From the NCBI GenBank assembly GCA_022496805.1, contig CM040086.1, positions 10,790,501-10,854,500 of the forward strand: a DNA stretch of 64,000 nt. The letters are read 5' to 3'. Position 1 is the first letter of the stretch; each line of letters begins with the position of its first letter. The position numbers and the translations under genes are program-made. A model generated the notes under the pieces. It searched no databases. It saw only the letters and a list, made by a program, of their open reading frames with translations, and was not told the DNA's origin. Shown one piece after another: positions 47,467 to 57,659 of this stretch. This DNA is from Pohlia nutans. Its lineage: Eukaryota > Streptophyta > Bryopsida > Bryales > Mniaceae.

Positions 47467-47802
47467 TAGGGGTTGTCACACATCCTGTGAGAATGAAATT
47501 TCTTTGAAGAATGAGAAAAAACAGGATTCCATAGGACACCTTCTCCATGAAGAAAGTGTGACACCCCTTTTGTGATTTGTGGAGATTGAGAATGGAGGAT
47601 AGAGGTTGTTAGTTGGTCAGTCATCCTCCGAGTATGGGCCATTCTCCATTCTCCATTCTTCACCCTCATTCTTCACCCTTGGAGGAGAAGAATGAAATTT
47701 CTCAATCTTCAAAGAATGGGACCTCCACCATTCAAGGAGAGCGTGCCACATCCTCATTCTCTAAAGATTGAGAATGGAGTGGAAGATGTGTGACAACCCC
47801 TA
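47467..47802. mobile_element. MITE with TAGGGGTTGTCACACATC ends, 336 bp
   Basis: The left TAGGGGTTGTCACACATC is complementary to the right GATGTGTGACAACCCCTA. Subterminal GAGAATGGA/CATTCTC words continue the inverted symmetry. Superfamily not assigned. Confidence 0.75.
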
Positions 47803-47810
47803 GTAAAGTA

Positions 47811-48220
47811 GACGACCTGTTTCCGATCAGGCCCCCAATCACGCAATATAGGGCGACCTATTTCCGTGAAGCAGCCTGCATTATTTTCAAATTCATTTGT
47901 AAACGGTGATAGAAACATGTTTCTTCTTAATATGGAATGGTTGGCGCCAAGAATAGAAATTTGTTACCGAGTTAGTATGATATCATGTGTTCTCGAAATT
48001 TAGTTTTACAATTCTTGAAAATAGGTCAGCCTATTGCGAGAACGGGTTGGAGAGAATCTTCACTTTGAAAATTCGTAGTAAATTCAATATTGCCCGAAAA
48101 TTTGTTCAAAAATATGTGATCTTCTTCAAATCTATTTCCCTACACTGCAAAATTATTTGCCTATTTGTTACTCCACCGGAAGTATGCTAAATAGATTAAG
48201 GTGATCGGAAACAAGTCATC
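47811..48220. mobile_element. MITE with GACGACCTGTTTCCGATCA ends, about 410 bp
   Basis: The left GACGACCTGTTTCCGATCA pairs with the complement of the right end (GATGACTTGTTTCCGATCA, two changes), with TA on each side (47809-10, 48221-22). It abuts the previous MITE. Interior AT-rich. TA flanks suggest a mariner-like mover, not proven. Confidence 0.7.
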
Positions 48221-48474
48221 TACCTTATGACACTCTTTCATTGCCCATTCACACCAAGCCCCTGCCGCACTTGCATTTGCGTTCTCGAAATGGAGGAAGG
48301 TAAAACCCAAAAACAAAAAAATATTGAAAGCCTTGTCTTTTCTTACTGCAACTACTGTGCAACTCCATTACACTACCGCAAGTTGAGCCATGCTCCTTTT
48401 CTGCGTTGCGTTCCTTCTTGTGATGTGTTCGAGTAATTTCTCATTTTATATTTTATATTTCTTGGATCCCAACA

Positions 48475-48682
48475 GATTCCCTCAAAGTTACCTGACGCAC
48501 GCATGGATGCTGAAGCACTGCTACATGTGAATGGGCCTTCAAAGAATAGAGACAACGTTCCATTATTTGAGCCATAGAGAAAAACAGTATATGATATGAA
48601 TATTAAGCATACAGTGAAAGCTGCTTCCGGTTCCAAGTCGAGTGTTTTTCATGGGGAAGAGGAGGCACAGATTCAAACATGA
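48475..48682 (+). pseudogene. Orphan 3'-exon-like segment, unrecognised
   Basis: After an acceptor-like CTTGGATCCCAACAG the frame reads IPSKLPDARMDAEALLHVNG, PSKNRDNVPLFEP, a TAG, then continues in the same frame TVYDMNIKHTVKAASGSKSS and ends EEEAQIQT-stop. One nonsense codon in an otherwise clean 68-codon frame suggests a relic exon, or a true end at the TAG. No family recognised. Confidence 0.3.
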
Positions 48683-49134
48683 AGGAAGAGGCGGGGATTG
48701 AAAAGGCCGGGATTATTGAAGTGAGTCATGACCCAGTCTCCGCAGTTCCTAAACTGGCTGAGGTTCCTGCCTTCAGGAGGCATTATTATTATTACTGTGT
48801 GCGTGCTCAATAATGCAAAAGCTAGGTGGGGTTGCCGTATGATTGCCAACAGTTCGTAGCTGGGGAGTGAGGAAGGCACGACGTAGACAGAATGAAAATA
48901 ATTAAGCTATAGGTTACAAAGGAAATGAAATGTAACGAGAGCGCCGGGTGATTCATTGTCGGTTGAGATCTGCCTAAGTAGAAGCCTTGCACTTGCACTA
49001 CACAAACCCCTCATGGACGGTCACTTGTACTTTTTCTCATACGACTGCATCAACATCCGAGGTCCTCATTTCCAGCTTTTCGGTCCATTTGTACATTCCT
49101 TCATATTTGCAGGCTAAAAAACATGCGCTTCTAA

Positions 49135-49486
49135 GGACCGTTTCACACTATGGCCGTCTAAGTCGAGAGGCCGTGGGATTGTGTGGTCAAATTTTGTTGA
49201 GAGTTTAAAGAAATGGGCAGAAAATAGGCAATAAATTATATTTTTAATATTTTATGAAAAGAAATCAACGGCCTTTTGATCATAGTTTGGGTTTCTATTC
49301 CTGTTCGACCCAAACTTCCTTCGAGAGTCTGTCAGCCTTGGCTAAAAAGTGTTGCCATGTAGGCATTCTACCTTTGAGCTTTGGCCTCTAGTGTGAAGGG
49401 TCAAGAGGCCGAATTCTTGGTTTCTGGCAATCCGATTGGTAGAAATCAACGGCCTCTCGATCTTCGGCCGTAGTGTGAAGAGGCCC
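49135..49486. mobile_element. Harbinger/Tourist-like MITE, copy 2, 352 bp
   Basis: GGACCGTTTCACACTATGG at the left, complement of CGTAGTGTGAAGAGGCCC at the right, TAA on both sides (49132-34, 49487-89). The interior shares GGCCTCTCGA and TTTGGCCTCTAGTGTGAAGG with the other copies but is the most diverged. Confidence 0.8.
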
Positions 49487-49499
49487 TAACATTCATAGC

Positions 49500-49760
49500 A
49501 CAACGGACCACTAAAGGACCAGGGATTCATGGTTTCAAAATGACAAATTCAATGAATCATAAATATTATGAAAAATATAATTCATATGGGAAACAAGTTT
49601 TAGAACATCGTGTTTTAGAACATTCACCAAAATCAGTCAAGAACATTGCATGTGTTGGTCAAAAAGCTATTAAATTTGAACAAAAGAAAATCCACGTAAA
49701 ACCTACTCAAAAACTAATAAATTAAACATGATGCCCAATTTGGACTTCCTGGTGCTTTAG
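49500..49760. mobile_element. Degenerate TTAA-type element (CTAAAGGACC subfamily)
   Basis: The left CTAAAGGACCAGGGATTC and the right CCTGGTGCTTTAGGGGATAA are imperfectly complementary. Both terminal TTAA words are mutated. Length about 250 bp. Confidence 0.4.
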
Positions 49761-50217
49761 GGGATAATAGAGCAGTGGGAGGCAACACCCTTTTGCAATG
49801 GGACCATAGTCTAATTACAATTAAAAACTAAGTTTATGTGGCAATGGCACAGTAGTCCCAAAATTCATGAAATAAAAATGGCATTCTTTCATTACATTAA
49901 AAAGTGGATTTAAGTGAAGATTCTCTTTCGATCCAGTTTTCAAAAGGATGCTTCATTGCAATGCTCTATTATGTTGTGTTCTATGTGAGTCATTGTAGAA
50001 GGGATATCATAGATGTATGTTCTTTCCTAGGATAGCTATTAGTAAGGAAAAAAATGCAATATTGATTTGTAAACGTTCAAGTTAAAATTAAAAAGTTCCA
50101 ATTTCAAAGTTAGTAGTCAATTATAGTAATTACTACTTGTAACCTATTTGTATTGCTTATAAATGTAAGGTATAATTTCATGTGTGTATTAGTACATTTT
50201 TTTACCTTCTTTTGAAG

Positions 50218-51219
50218 CTCTCAAATGACACAGTAATAGGAATGTTTGACCTAAAAACCAACGTGAATAAAGAGTCCATTCGAAGTAGTTCATTTAGCAA
50301 TACCTCCAAGGTAAGCATAGCAAGGTTTATTCTACTTCAACTCATACTAATAGTCCAATGTAAGTAATCAATTTTGACAATTTTGTTAGTTAAGAATATT
50401 ATGGCACACTAATGGGCATATATTGAGCTCCACAGTTACACTCTTCATTCTATTTAATGACAAACTATAAAGAAAAATGAAATAAAAATTAGGCTATAAG
50501 TTTTTACTAAAGATATAATTTTTGACTAACTAAGTTTATGAAAATACTACAATATTCATGAAAAATAACAGTGCTTTGTCCGCAAGTAAAAAATAAAACC
50601 TCAACAATCAATAGAGCGTATACAATAGAGCGTATAGGATAACTCTTGATTCCAAGGGAGTTATCTTATTGTAAATCATTACCGGAGGAATGAGAAACGG
50701 TTTGGGTGAATGTACGTTATCGGAGAATTCCCTCGTAACATGCCCGGTAACATGTGTTATGCACCGACCCCGTAATGCCCTTTAACCCTCCCGAATTTGT
50801 ATACATAATTTGAGGGCATTTGTGGGTTCAGGAAGAGTGTGTCATGAATTCAAGTGATTCTCAGTCTCGAAGTCAACTCCCTGTAAGTTCCTCTGGAATG
50901 CATTTAACTTTACCGGTTCTCAAGTCAACGGTGGTGATCCTAAGCCACTTTAGACTGGTGTGCTACTTGGCTTCACAGAAGATGCACAAGTTTCATCAAC
51001 ATAACATTCATTAGCTAGTACTGCAGCACACCCTTTTGCTTGTGCAGAGAATCAGCATATGAACTGGGAATTGGTGATGTGGAACATATAAAATCATTAA
51101 AAAAACATAAGTTTGTTGAATTGTCAAGCCATCATTATTTAGTTAGAGAGGGCTTTGATTCTCTAAAAGATTACGATTCATATGTAACGATTATGGCATG
51201 CGATGCTGATTCCATAGGG
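50218..51219 (+). pseudogene. Cluster of three exon-like segments, unrecognised gene
   Basis: Three rightward segments have convincing borders. 50218-50310 (acceptor TTCTTTTGAAG, donor GTAAGC) encodes LSNDTVIGMFDLKTNVNKES and more, 31 codons, phase 0/0. 50832-50882 (acceptor TGGGTTCAG, donor GTAAGT) encodes EECVMNSSDSQSRSQLP, phase 0/0. 51048-51219 (acceptor GCTTGTGCAG, donor GTAAGT) encodes ESAYELGIGDVEHIKSLKKH, then FVELSSHHYLVREGFDSLKD and MACDADSIG. The junction from the second to the third is out of phase by one base, so an exon is missing or the gene is decayed. Possible further coding follows at 51.28 kb. I do not recognise the protein. Confidence 0.4.
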
Positions 51220-52302
51220 TAAGTAGTATGGTTTTTTAATAAAAGAATGCTCTGAATAATTGTGCATGGTTTTACATTTTGAGTGTTGACGAAAATGAAA
51301 CCAAATGCTTCCAATAACTTATGCCAAGCATTGTTTCTTCTATTGGAAAAACCACCAAGAGAGGACTACGTACATCCTCTCGTGTTGGAGGGAATGTCCC
51401 ACAATGGTTCTCATGTAGGTTGTTTCACAAACGTGTATGCAAAATATACAAGGGAGTGCTCCCCCGAGTCTTCATTCTTCTCTTGCTATCTCTCGTTTAC
51501 AAACTCTTGTTCTTTTTGGAGTATTTCTTTGAATTTGGAAAAAAGAAATTATAGGGAAAATAAAAAATAAAAAAAATACTACCAAAGCCCTTTGTATTTA
51601 CCAATACCTTGTTCTAAAAAGTATAAGACGTCGTATTGGGAGCAGTATATACATTTTTTTTTAAATATATTTTTTAACATGGGTCACTTCAGTTAAAAAC
51701 TCACATTATAAAATTAAGTTACTTCAGGCACCCACACTATTTTACAAATTATGTAAAAACAAATCCTTGCAAGTTTATCAACATAATCAAATATGAACCA
51801 AGAAAAACCACATTACTTTAAATTTAAGTATAATTAGTGAGGAATCTTTCAATACAGCATCACATTATTTGATAAACTAAAAAAACAATTATTTTCATGC
51901 ACTTCTTGGAAGGCGGGTGTGGTATCCGAGAAGTGCATGAACAGAAGAGAATGACATATTCAGTCGCCGTGTGAGTAATATACTCACTTGGATCTCACAC
52001 TTATGCCATGCTGCTGACTAATTCTAAATTATAAATTTCATGAGGTTGTAATAGGTCCAGAGACTTGTAAATCCTACGTAACTCACAAAAAGTCATGGAA
52101 TCGACACGACTAGCCTCCAAATTATAAATTAAGTTACTTCAGGCACCCACACTATTTTACGAATTGTGCAACCTTAAAAATTTGATGTACTCCACCCTGC
52201 ACGTACCTTGAAGGTTACTTCTGGAGATGATTCATCTTTGTTCATAACATTCTTGAGCAAGTTGTTCCTTTTTTACAGTCTTTTTCCTAAAGGTTTATAT
52301 TC
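51220..52302. other. AT-rich DNA with weak coding signals
   Basis: 51283-51570 is open in two overlapping frames (possible next exon of the 50.2-51.2 kb cluster, unproven). From 51.6 to 52.3 kb it is AT-rich. A short direct repeat of AAATTAAGTTACTTCAGGCACCCACACT occurs at about 51713 and 52127. Confidence 0.4.
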
Positions 52303-52632
52303 TTAACCCCTAAACGTACCAATTCTTTGTACAGAAGTAGATGCTAAACTCAAAAATAGATATTAGCATGGCTCATATGTACATGAGGTGTACATGAGAG
52401 AACCATTGCAAGCATAAAATCTACCCAAAAAAATTGACATACTTGTAGTTGGAGGCCTCTACAATATTATGAACAGCTCCCCATCATAAGAGATTTATTG
52501 TAATTGGTATAGAATTTAATAAGCTCACAAAGGTGACTTGGATGAAAGTCATTTAAGGTTGTATGAGAAAGTTACAAGACTTTGAATATGTTCATGATTC
52601 AATTTTTGGACGCTGGGACGTTTAGGGGTTAA
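52303..52632. mobile_element. TTAA-flanked MITE, complete, 330 bp (CTAAACGT subfamily)
   Basis: Left TTAACCCCTAAACGTACCAA, right complement TTAACCCCTAAACGTCCCAG. The interior matches, in opposite orientation, 56329-56661 over its whole length and, in the same orientation, 26205-26520. Confidence 0.85.
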
Positions 52633-53450
52633 TGTTGAGGTATTATTTCTATTGTTGAAGAATGATGCCTCTACAGTATCACTGTAACAAAGGGACCAAG
52701 TCTAGGCAGTTCAAGAATGTTATGTTGTGAAAGTAAGAAATATAAGAATCTATGTTCGTTTTTCCAACTTCAGCTCAATTCAACGCAAGTTCATTTATCT
52801 GGCGCCGATTACACGCTCACGTGTGCAGCAGTAAATTTGAATTTGTGCTCTTTCATGTGAACAGCAAGTAAGTTAGTACTATCTGGCAATTGCAATCTCA
52901 GGCTCTTAGTACGTTCACACAAAAAATGGCTCAGGTCTGTGATCTTCACACGCAACTGCTGAGCTTAATTTAACAATATTAGATTTCTTCAATTTTAATT
53001 GTCAATTATATCATTACAATTTTGAGGCATAACATGAATTAGCCTTCATTGGCTCTACCTTGCTCTTGAGGAGAATGTGTAGCATATTCAGCATTATCAT
53101 CCAAGAACGATTGGTAACTACCCATGTTTTCTTACACGTGGAGGTTTCGAAAAACTAGAAGGGAAGGTAACCATGCATGATTTTGCTGATACATCTCCAC
53201 ATGTTCCTCACTTTTGCATAACATTCAGTAGCATGCATTGTCATTGCCTTAGCTCTATAGTAGATGGTGTGGAATATTCCACACCCAACAGGGAATAGCT
53301 AAGTGGACACGTGGAGGCTCAATGTGATGAGCAGAGTGCATGAACAAAAGGCACTAGGCATGAAGGCTATTGAATGTTATATAAAGAGAGCAACATTATA
53401 AGTAATTCTTTAACCCAAGAATGTCATGGTGCATGGCTAACCAATAGAAC

Positions 53451-53452
<2 letters not shown>
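52633..53452. other. Non-coding DNA with a dispersed-repeat fragment
   Basis: 53041-53165 resembles 24409-24540 (TTGGCTCTACCTTGCTCTTGAGGA..). A related start occurs at 62273 (TTAGCCTTCACTGGCTCTGCC). No gene. Confidence 0.45.

Positions 53453-53533
<81 letters not shown>
53453..53533. repeat. (TA)n microsatellite, about 81 bp
   Basis: Uninterrupted alternating TA. Confidence 0.98.
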
Positions 53534-53535
<2 letters not shown>

Positions 53536-53757
53536 AACACTGCGCCAGTTCTTTTGTCCCTCCATTGACAATGGTTTATGACTATCCCCACCCTCCCCAC
53601 TCTTTGAAAAAAGAAAAAGAAAAAGGTTGCACTTAATGCACTACATGGATGGAATTTACATGATGAATGAAAAGGCAAAGAAGCTGAATGGTACTAAATG
53701 TTATAGGGCCCAGAACATGTATTGTTCAAAACAGAGCCAAATTATGCAAAAACAATT

Positions 53758-54125
53758 AGATAGATAGATAGAAACTCCGACCCTTCTACAAGGCCGGCGT
53801 GAATGAAGTGTCCGTTCGTAATGCCAATGATCCGATGCCCACCGGACAAGGGGAAATTGGGACAATACTACTCTCCCCTTTCGAGGATGGACACTATAGT
53901 GACACACTAAGCTACTACCTAGCTAGCCACTAGTGCCTTGAAGATACGGGACATGGTATCCCCCCAAAGGGCTTTGAGGTACCCATACAACAAGGTCCAA
54001 GGACTCCCCACCATAGTTGGGTGGACTATGGTAGTGAGCACCACGCCGGCATAGGGAATAGAACCCACAACCTCCTCATTGGGGGCCATGAGCCCCAACT
54101 ACCAAGCCAAGGCCCGTGGTGCCTT
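53758..54125 (-). mobile_element. Full-length tRNA-derived SINE, 368 bp
   Basis: On the minus strand the element starts near 54125 with a tRNA-like head: A box TGGCTTGGTAGTTGGGG and B box GGGTTCTATTCCC about 35 nt later. A non-tRNA body follows, ending in a (TATC)n tail at 53758-53770. An exact 11-bp target duplication, CAAAAACAATT on the plus strand, flanks it at 53747-53757 and 54126-54136. A Pol III head, simple-repeat tail and direct target duplication together define a SINE. The 3' body word GCGTGAATGAAGTGTC recurs at about 24306. Confidence 0.85.
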
Positions 54126-54209
54126 CAAAAACAATTACAAGATAGACAGCTCTCAAAGGCTGGAGGCCGGATGGCGCTTGGGTGAATCTGTAATTAGTAG
54201 CTTCTAGTT

Positions 54210-54606
54210 TTAACCCTTAAACGTCAAGAGGGCTTGGGCGGGGTAGCCCAAAAGGCATCTAAATTTTTAAAGGCGAATTTAAAAATAAATAAATATAACT
54301 AAATGGTTTTTTTTGGAAAAATGGCTCTACTGGCCAACATTACTGCGGCACTGTAGCACTGCAACACTTTTTAGAAAACGACCTCAACTGCCCCAACCTC
54401 AAAACTTGTTCAATTTGATAACTTTGATTGTTTACCAACGATTCCACAATTTTTCAAATGAGGCGCAAATTTGGAATCTAAATCGCTTTTTCAGTAACTT
54501 TTAAACGCACTAATCCTCGCTTGATTTGGTTGAGAAAATCCACTTTTTTCTTCATTATTCTCTTTTTAATAAGCCCATGGGGTTTACTTTGACGTTTAAG
54601 GGTTAA
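54210..54606. mobile_element. TTAA-flanked MITE, 397 bp (CTTAAACG subfamily)
   Basis: Left TTAACCCTTAAACGTCAAGA, right complement TTAACCCTTAAACGTCAAAG. Partner of 25915-26156. Its right TTAA is shared with the left end of the next element. Confidence 0.8.
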
Positions 54607-55732
54607 CCCTTTAAAGTCCCGATTCAACAGCGTTTTCAAATATTCGTTATAAAATGTTCGATAAAAGTTTAAAATGGAGTTGATGTACAAAGCAAAGTTA
54701 TAAATGTCAATGCGAAGATAACATCTGTACGATTGGATTCATCATAATTTTTATTAATAATTTTTAATTAATTTTGCAAGGTTTTCTCTTTAAATTCAAT
54801 TTAAAATCCAAAATTAACATTAAAATTTTAAAAAAAATTGTAATGAAATTGGAATAACATGCACTAAAATTGTAATGAAATTGGAATAACATTTTACTTA
54901 TTATGGAAAATCATGTTTAAGGTCTCACTTTTTGAACTAAGAATGAAACTTGACATAAACCACTTTTGCTATTTTTTAGAAATTCTCAATATCTTATTTT
55001 GATTATCCGCACCGTACAAATGGTAGTCAACTAGCACAAGAATTAGAAAAAAAATGGATGGATGAAAAACATCACCGTAAGCGGTGAAGGGACGCGTCAA
55101 AAATCATCCAGCGTCTAGAATATGGACGCTGGAGCGTTAACCCCTAAACGTCACAGCGTCCAGAAACTGGACGACGAATGATTTCAAAGCCTTCTCACGT
55201 TCTCATCAACGCTTGGATGAAACTCATCCAATTTTTTGGAGATTCTTCACCAAGTTGTTGTCCTATCTAATGGCTGGATTTAGTCATACTAGAGTACATA
55301 TTTTTCTAAAATTGCAAATGTAGAAGTATGTCAAGTCGTTGACCAAGCCAAAATTGCATTGACTCTAGTTCAAAGTGGAATCGTGAAAAATGAGGTCATA
55401 AATTTAAGAAACACAAAAATTTCAAAGTATCACCACACTTAAGAGTATCTCATTTCAAACTCATTCCAAAAAAATTTACTCAAAAAATATTGAAATTTAG
55501 TTTGTAATCAAATTTAGACGGAATTTTTAATTTTAACTTTCAAATTTTATAATTAAATATTGGTGATTGTATTAGTGAATCGAACCGTACGGATGGAATC
55601 TAAAATTCAAGATCTAGAACTTTCATATGTATATCAATTCCAAAATATTCTTCTAAATGGTAGTTTATAATGTTTTTTCTCAAATTGTCAATTCCAGGGA
55701 CACCCTGGTACGTTAAGGGGTTAAAGGGTTAA
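54603..55732. mobile_element. Composite of nested TTAA-type elements
   Basis: Outer ends TTAACCCTTTAA (54603) and TTAAAGGGTTAA (to 55732) bracket an inner element at 55137-55724 with ends TTAACCCCTAAACGTCACAG and the complement TTAACCCCTTAACGTACCAG. The outer left portion ends in GGACGCTGGAGCG just before the inner TTAA. AT-rich, non-coding. Confidence 0.6.
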
Positions 55733-56328
55733 TGATGGTTTTTCAAAACAAAGCTGAGGAGGCAGAAGGAGTTCATTTACATACAACTTTGTTGAACTGA
55801 TTCCGTCCCGTTTAGAATGTAGTGTACATGCACATTCATTAATCACCACTTGGCAGGAAACTAAGGATCCACAACTTCAAATGTACAGCAAAAGCAAGTG
55901 CTCGTACAAGTCATGCACTGTAAATCCATCATTGGTGAAGCCGTGCAGGGCAGGACTGAGCATGTCCAAGCACGACGCTACATGGCGGTCCCTGTATCCC
56001 TGTTAGTCAACGACAACATATACACTTTGACACAAATGGAAACAGTTGTAGGAAATCTGTACCAATGTACAGTACAACTCCACTGTTCATTAAGCATAGC
56101 TTCAACCCTCTTCTGCTTCAATCACGTCTAACTTATGAAGTGCCTCTCCAGCACGCCACAGAAGCGGTACTCATTTAATTTGCTCCTTGCAGGTTAAAAC
56201 TTTAACACTTCACGCAACAGGTTTTAACCTTATACCGTGAGATTAGTCGAAAATAATTGAATTTCCATGTCAGCTTTTGCCATGTCCACATCATCCTAAA
56301 CTAATCATAAGATGACATATGGCACATT
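55733..56328. other. Non-coding DNA, no gene recognised
   Basis: One rightward ORF (55898-56131, 77 codons) has no motif or splice support. Confidence 0.4.
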
Positions 56329-56661
56329 TTAACCCCTAAACATCCCAGCGTCCAAAAACTGGATCGCGAACAGATTCGAAGCCTTATAACTTTCTCATTC
56401 AACCTTGGATGATGATTTTCATTCAAGTCACCTTTGAAAGCCTGTTAAATTCTCTACCAATTGCAATAAATCTCTTGTAATGGGGAGCTGTTGATAATAT
56501 TGGAGAGGCCTCCAACTACAAGTATGTCAAATTTGTTGGGTAGATTTTATGTTTGCAATTGTCTTCTCATGTACACCTCATGTACATTTGAGCCATGCTA
56601 ATATCTACTTTTGAGGCTTGAATCTACTTCTGCTCAAAGGGTTGGTACGTTTAGGGGTTAA
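56329..56661. mobile_element. TTAA-flanked MITE, complete, 333 bp (CTAAACGT subfamily, inverted)
   Basis: Left TTAACCCCTAAACATCCCAG, right complement TTAACCCCTAAACGTACCAA. Reverse-complement homologue of 52303-52632 along the whole length. Confidence 0.85.
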
Positions 56662-57567
56662 TCAATTTATGTTGAAACTGAGGATATTCGTTAAAAGGGA
56701 GATGGATTTAGTGAAACATGGCTCAGTTTAATTCAGTCACCGAACTCCAACCTTTATAATTATGTATACCCCTCAATCCCTGTTATTTTGTAATATAACT
56801 TGTCAATGTCTCGGCGCCCGGGGACCCAATCACAGTTTTGGCGATATGAAACACGTCACAATTTTGGCCATTTTTGTGATCCAGGCCGGTGGGATAATTT
56901 CTGCAATTCTCCAACCGAGTGAAATTGGATCCTACCAGAAGACCTAGCGAAATTGGATCCAACCAGAAGACCTGGTTAACTTAGTGAAATTGGATTCAGC
57001 ATGAAAAAATAATTATTAGTTGAACGAATCAGCACTTAGAAGTCCTCCCTTTTTTTTTTATTGCTATAAAATGTTCAGTAGTACAGATGTTGCCTCACCC
57101 AGTTCCAGCCGAACTCCAGGACTCTGGGAAGCTCTTCTGCCTTCACGTTTTATCGGCAACCAACACAACCCAACTGAGCAACATGCAACTAGCAGAGTGC
57201 TTTCCACGTCATAATTGAATTTGCGAATGCAAATTAAATTATATTAATGTAGTACATCCATACTCACTGAAGCAATTCATCTCGCTCCTTCCATGAGAGT
57301 TGACAAGAATGCCACGCTCGGATATTCACGTGAATTACTTACTTTCGGAGCGGCACTCCGACCGACAATGTTCACGAGTCCTGATCTTATGGGATCGATC
57401 AGTAGTACCGTTCTAGAAAGCACATCACTACTCACTACTAAATCAGGTGTTTCTCACTGTCACATTTTCCCAGGGTAAGGTTGCCTAGAGCTCAATTATG
57501 CACAGAATTCAGTCAACAACACTGATTATGCTACAAATCTCTGGGTCCCACGAGCTTCAAACGGGAA

Positions 57568-57575
57568 CTATATAG
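57568..57575 (+). promoter_or_regulatory. Candidate TATA box of the pectin methylesterase gene
   Basis: CTATATAG lies 85-92 bp upstream of the ATG at 57660, a usual distance for a plant TATA box plus a short leader. Confidence 0.45.
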
Positions 57576-57659
57576 AGCTTTCAAAACTCCTCACATGGCA
57601 TTCCAATTCAACAACCGGAACCGACTTTGATAAACCTCGGCGACAGTCAGTCATCGATC

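Noticed and set aside
57627..57659. Upstream in-frame extension of the pectin methylesterase (INLGDSQSSI)
   Set aside because: It would begin at TTG; the ATG at 57660 directly precedes a good signal peptide.
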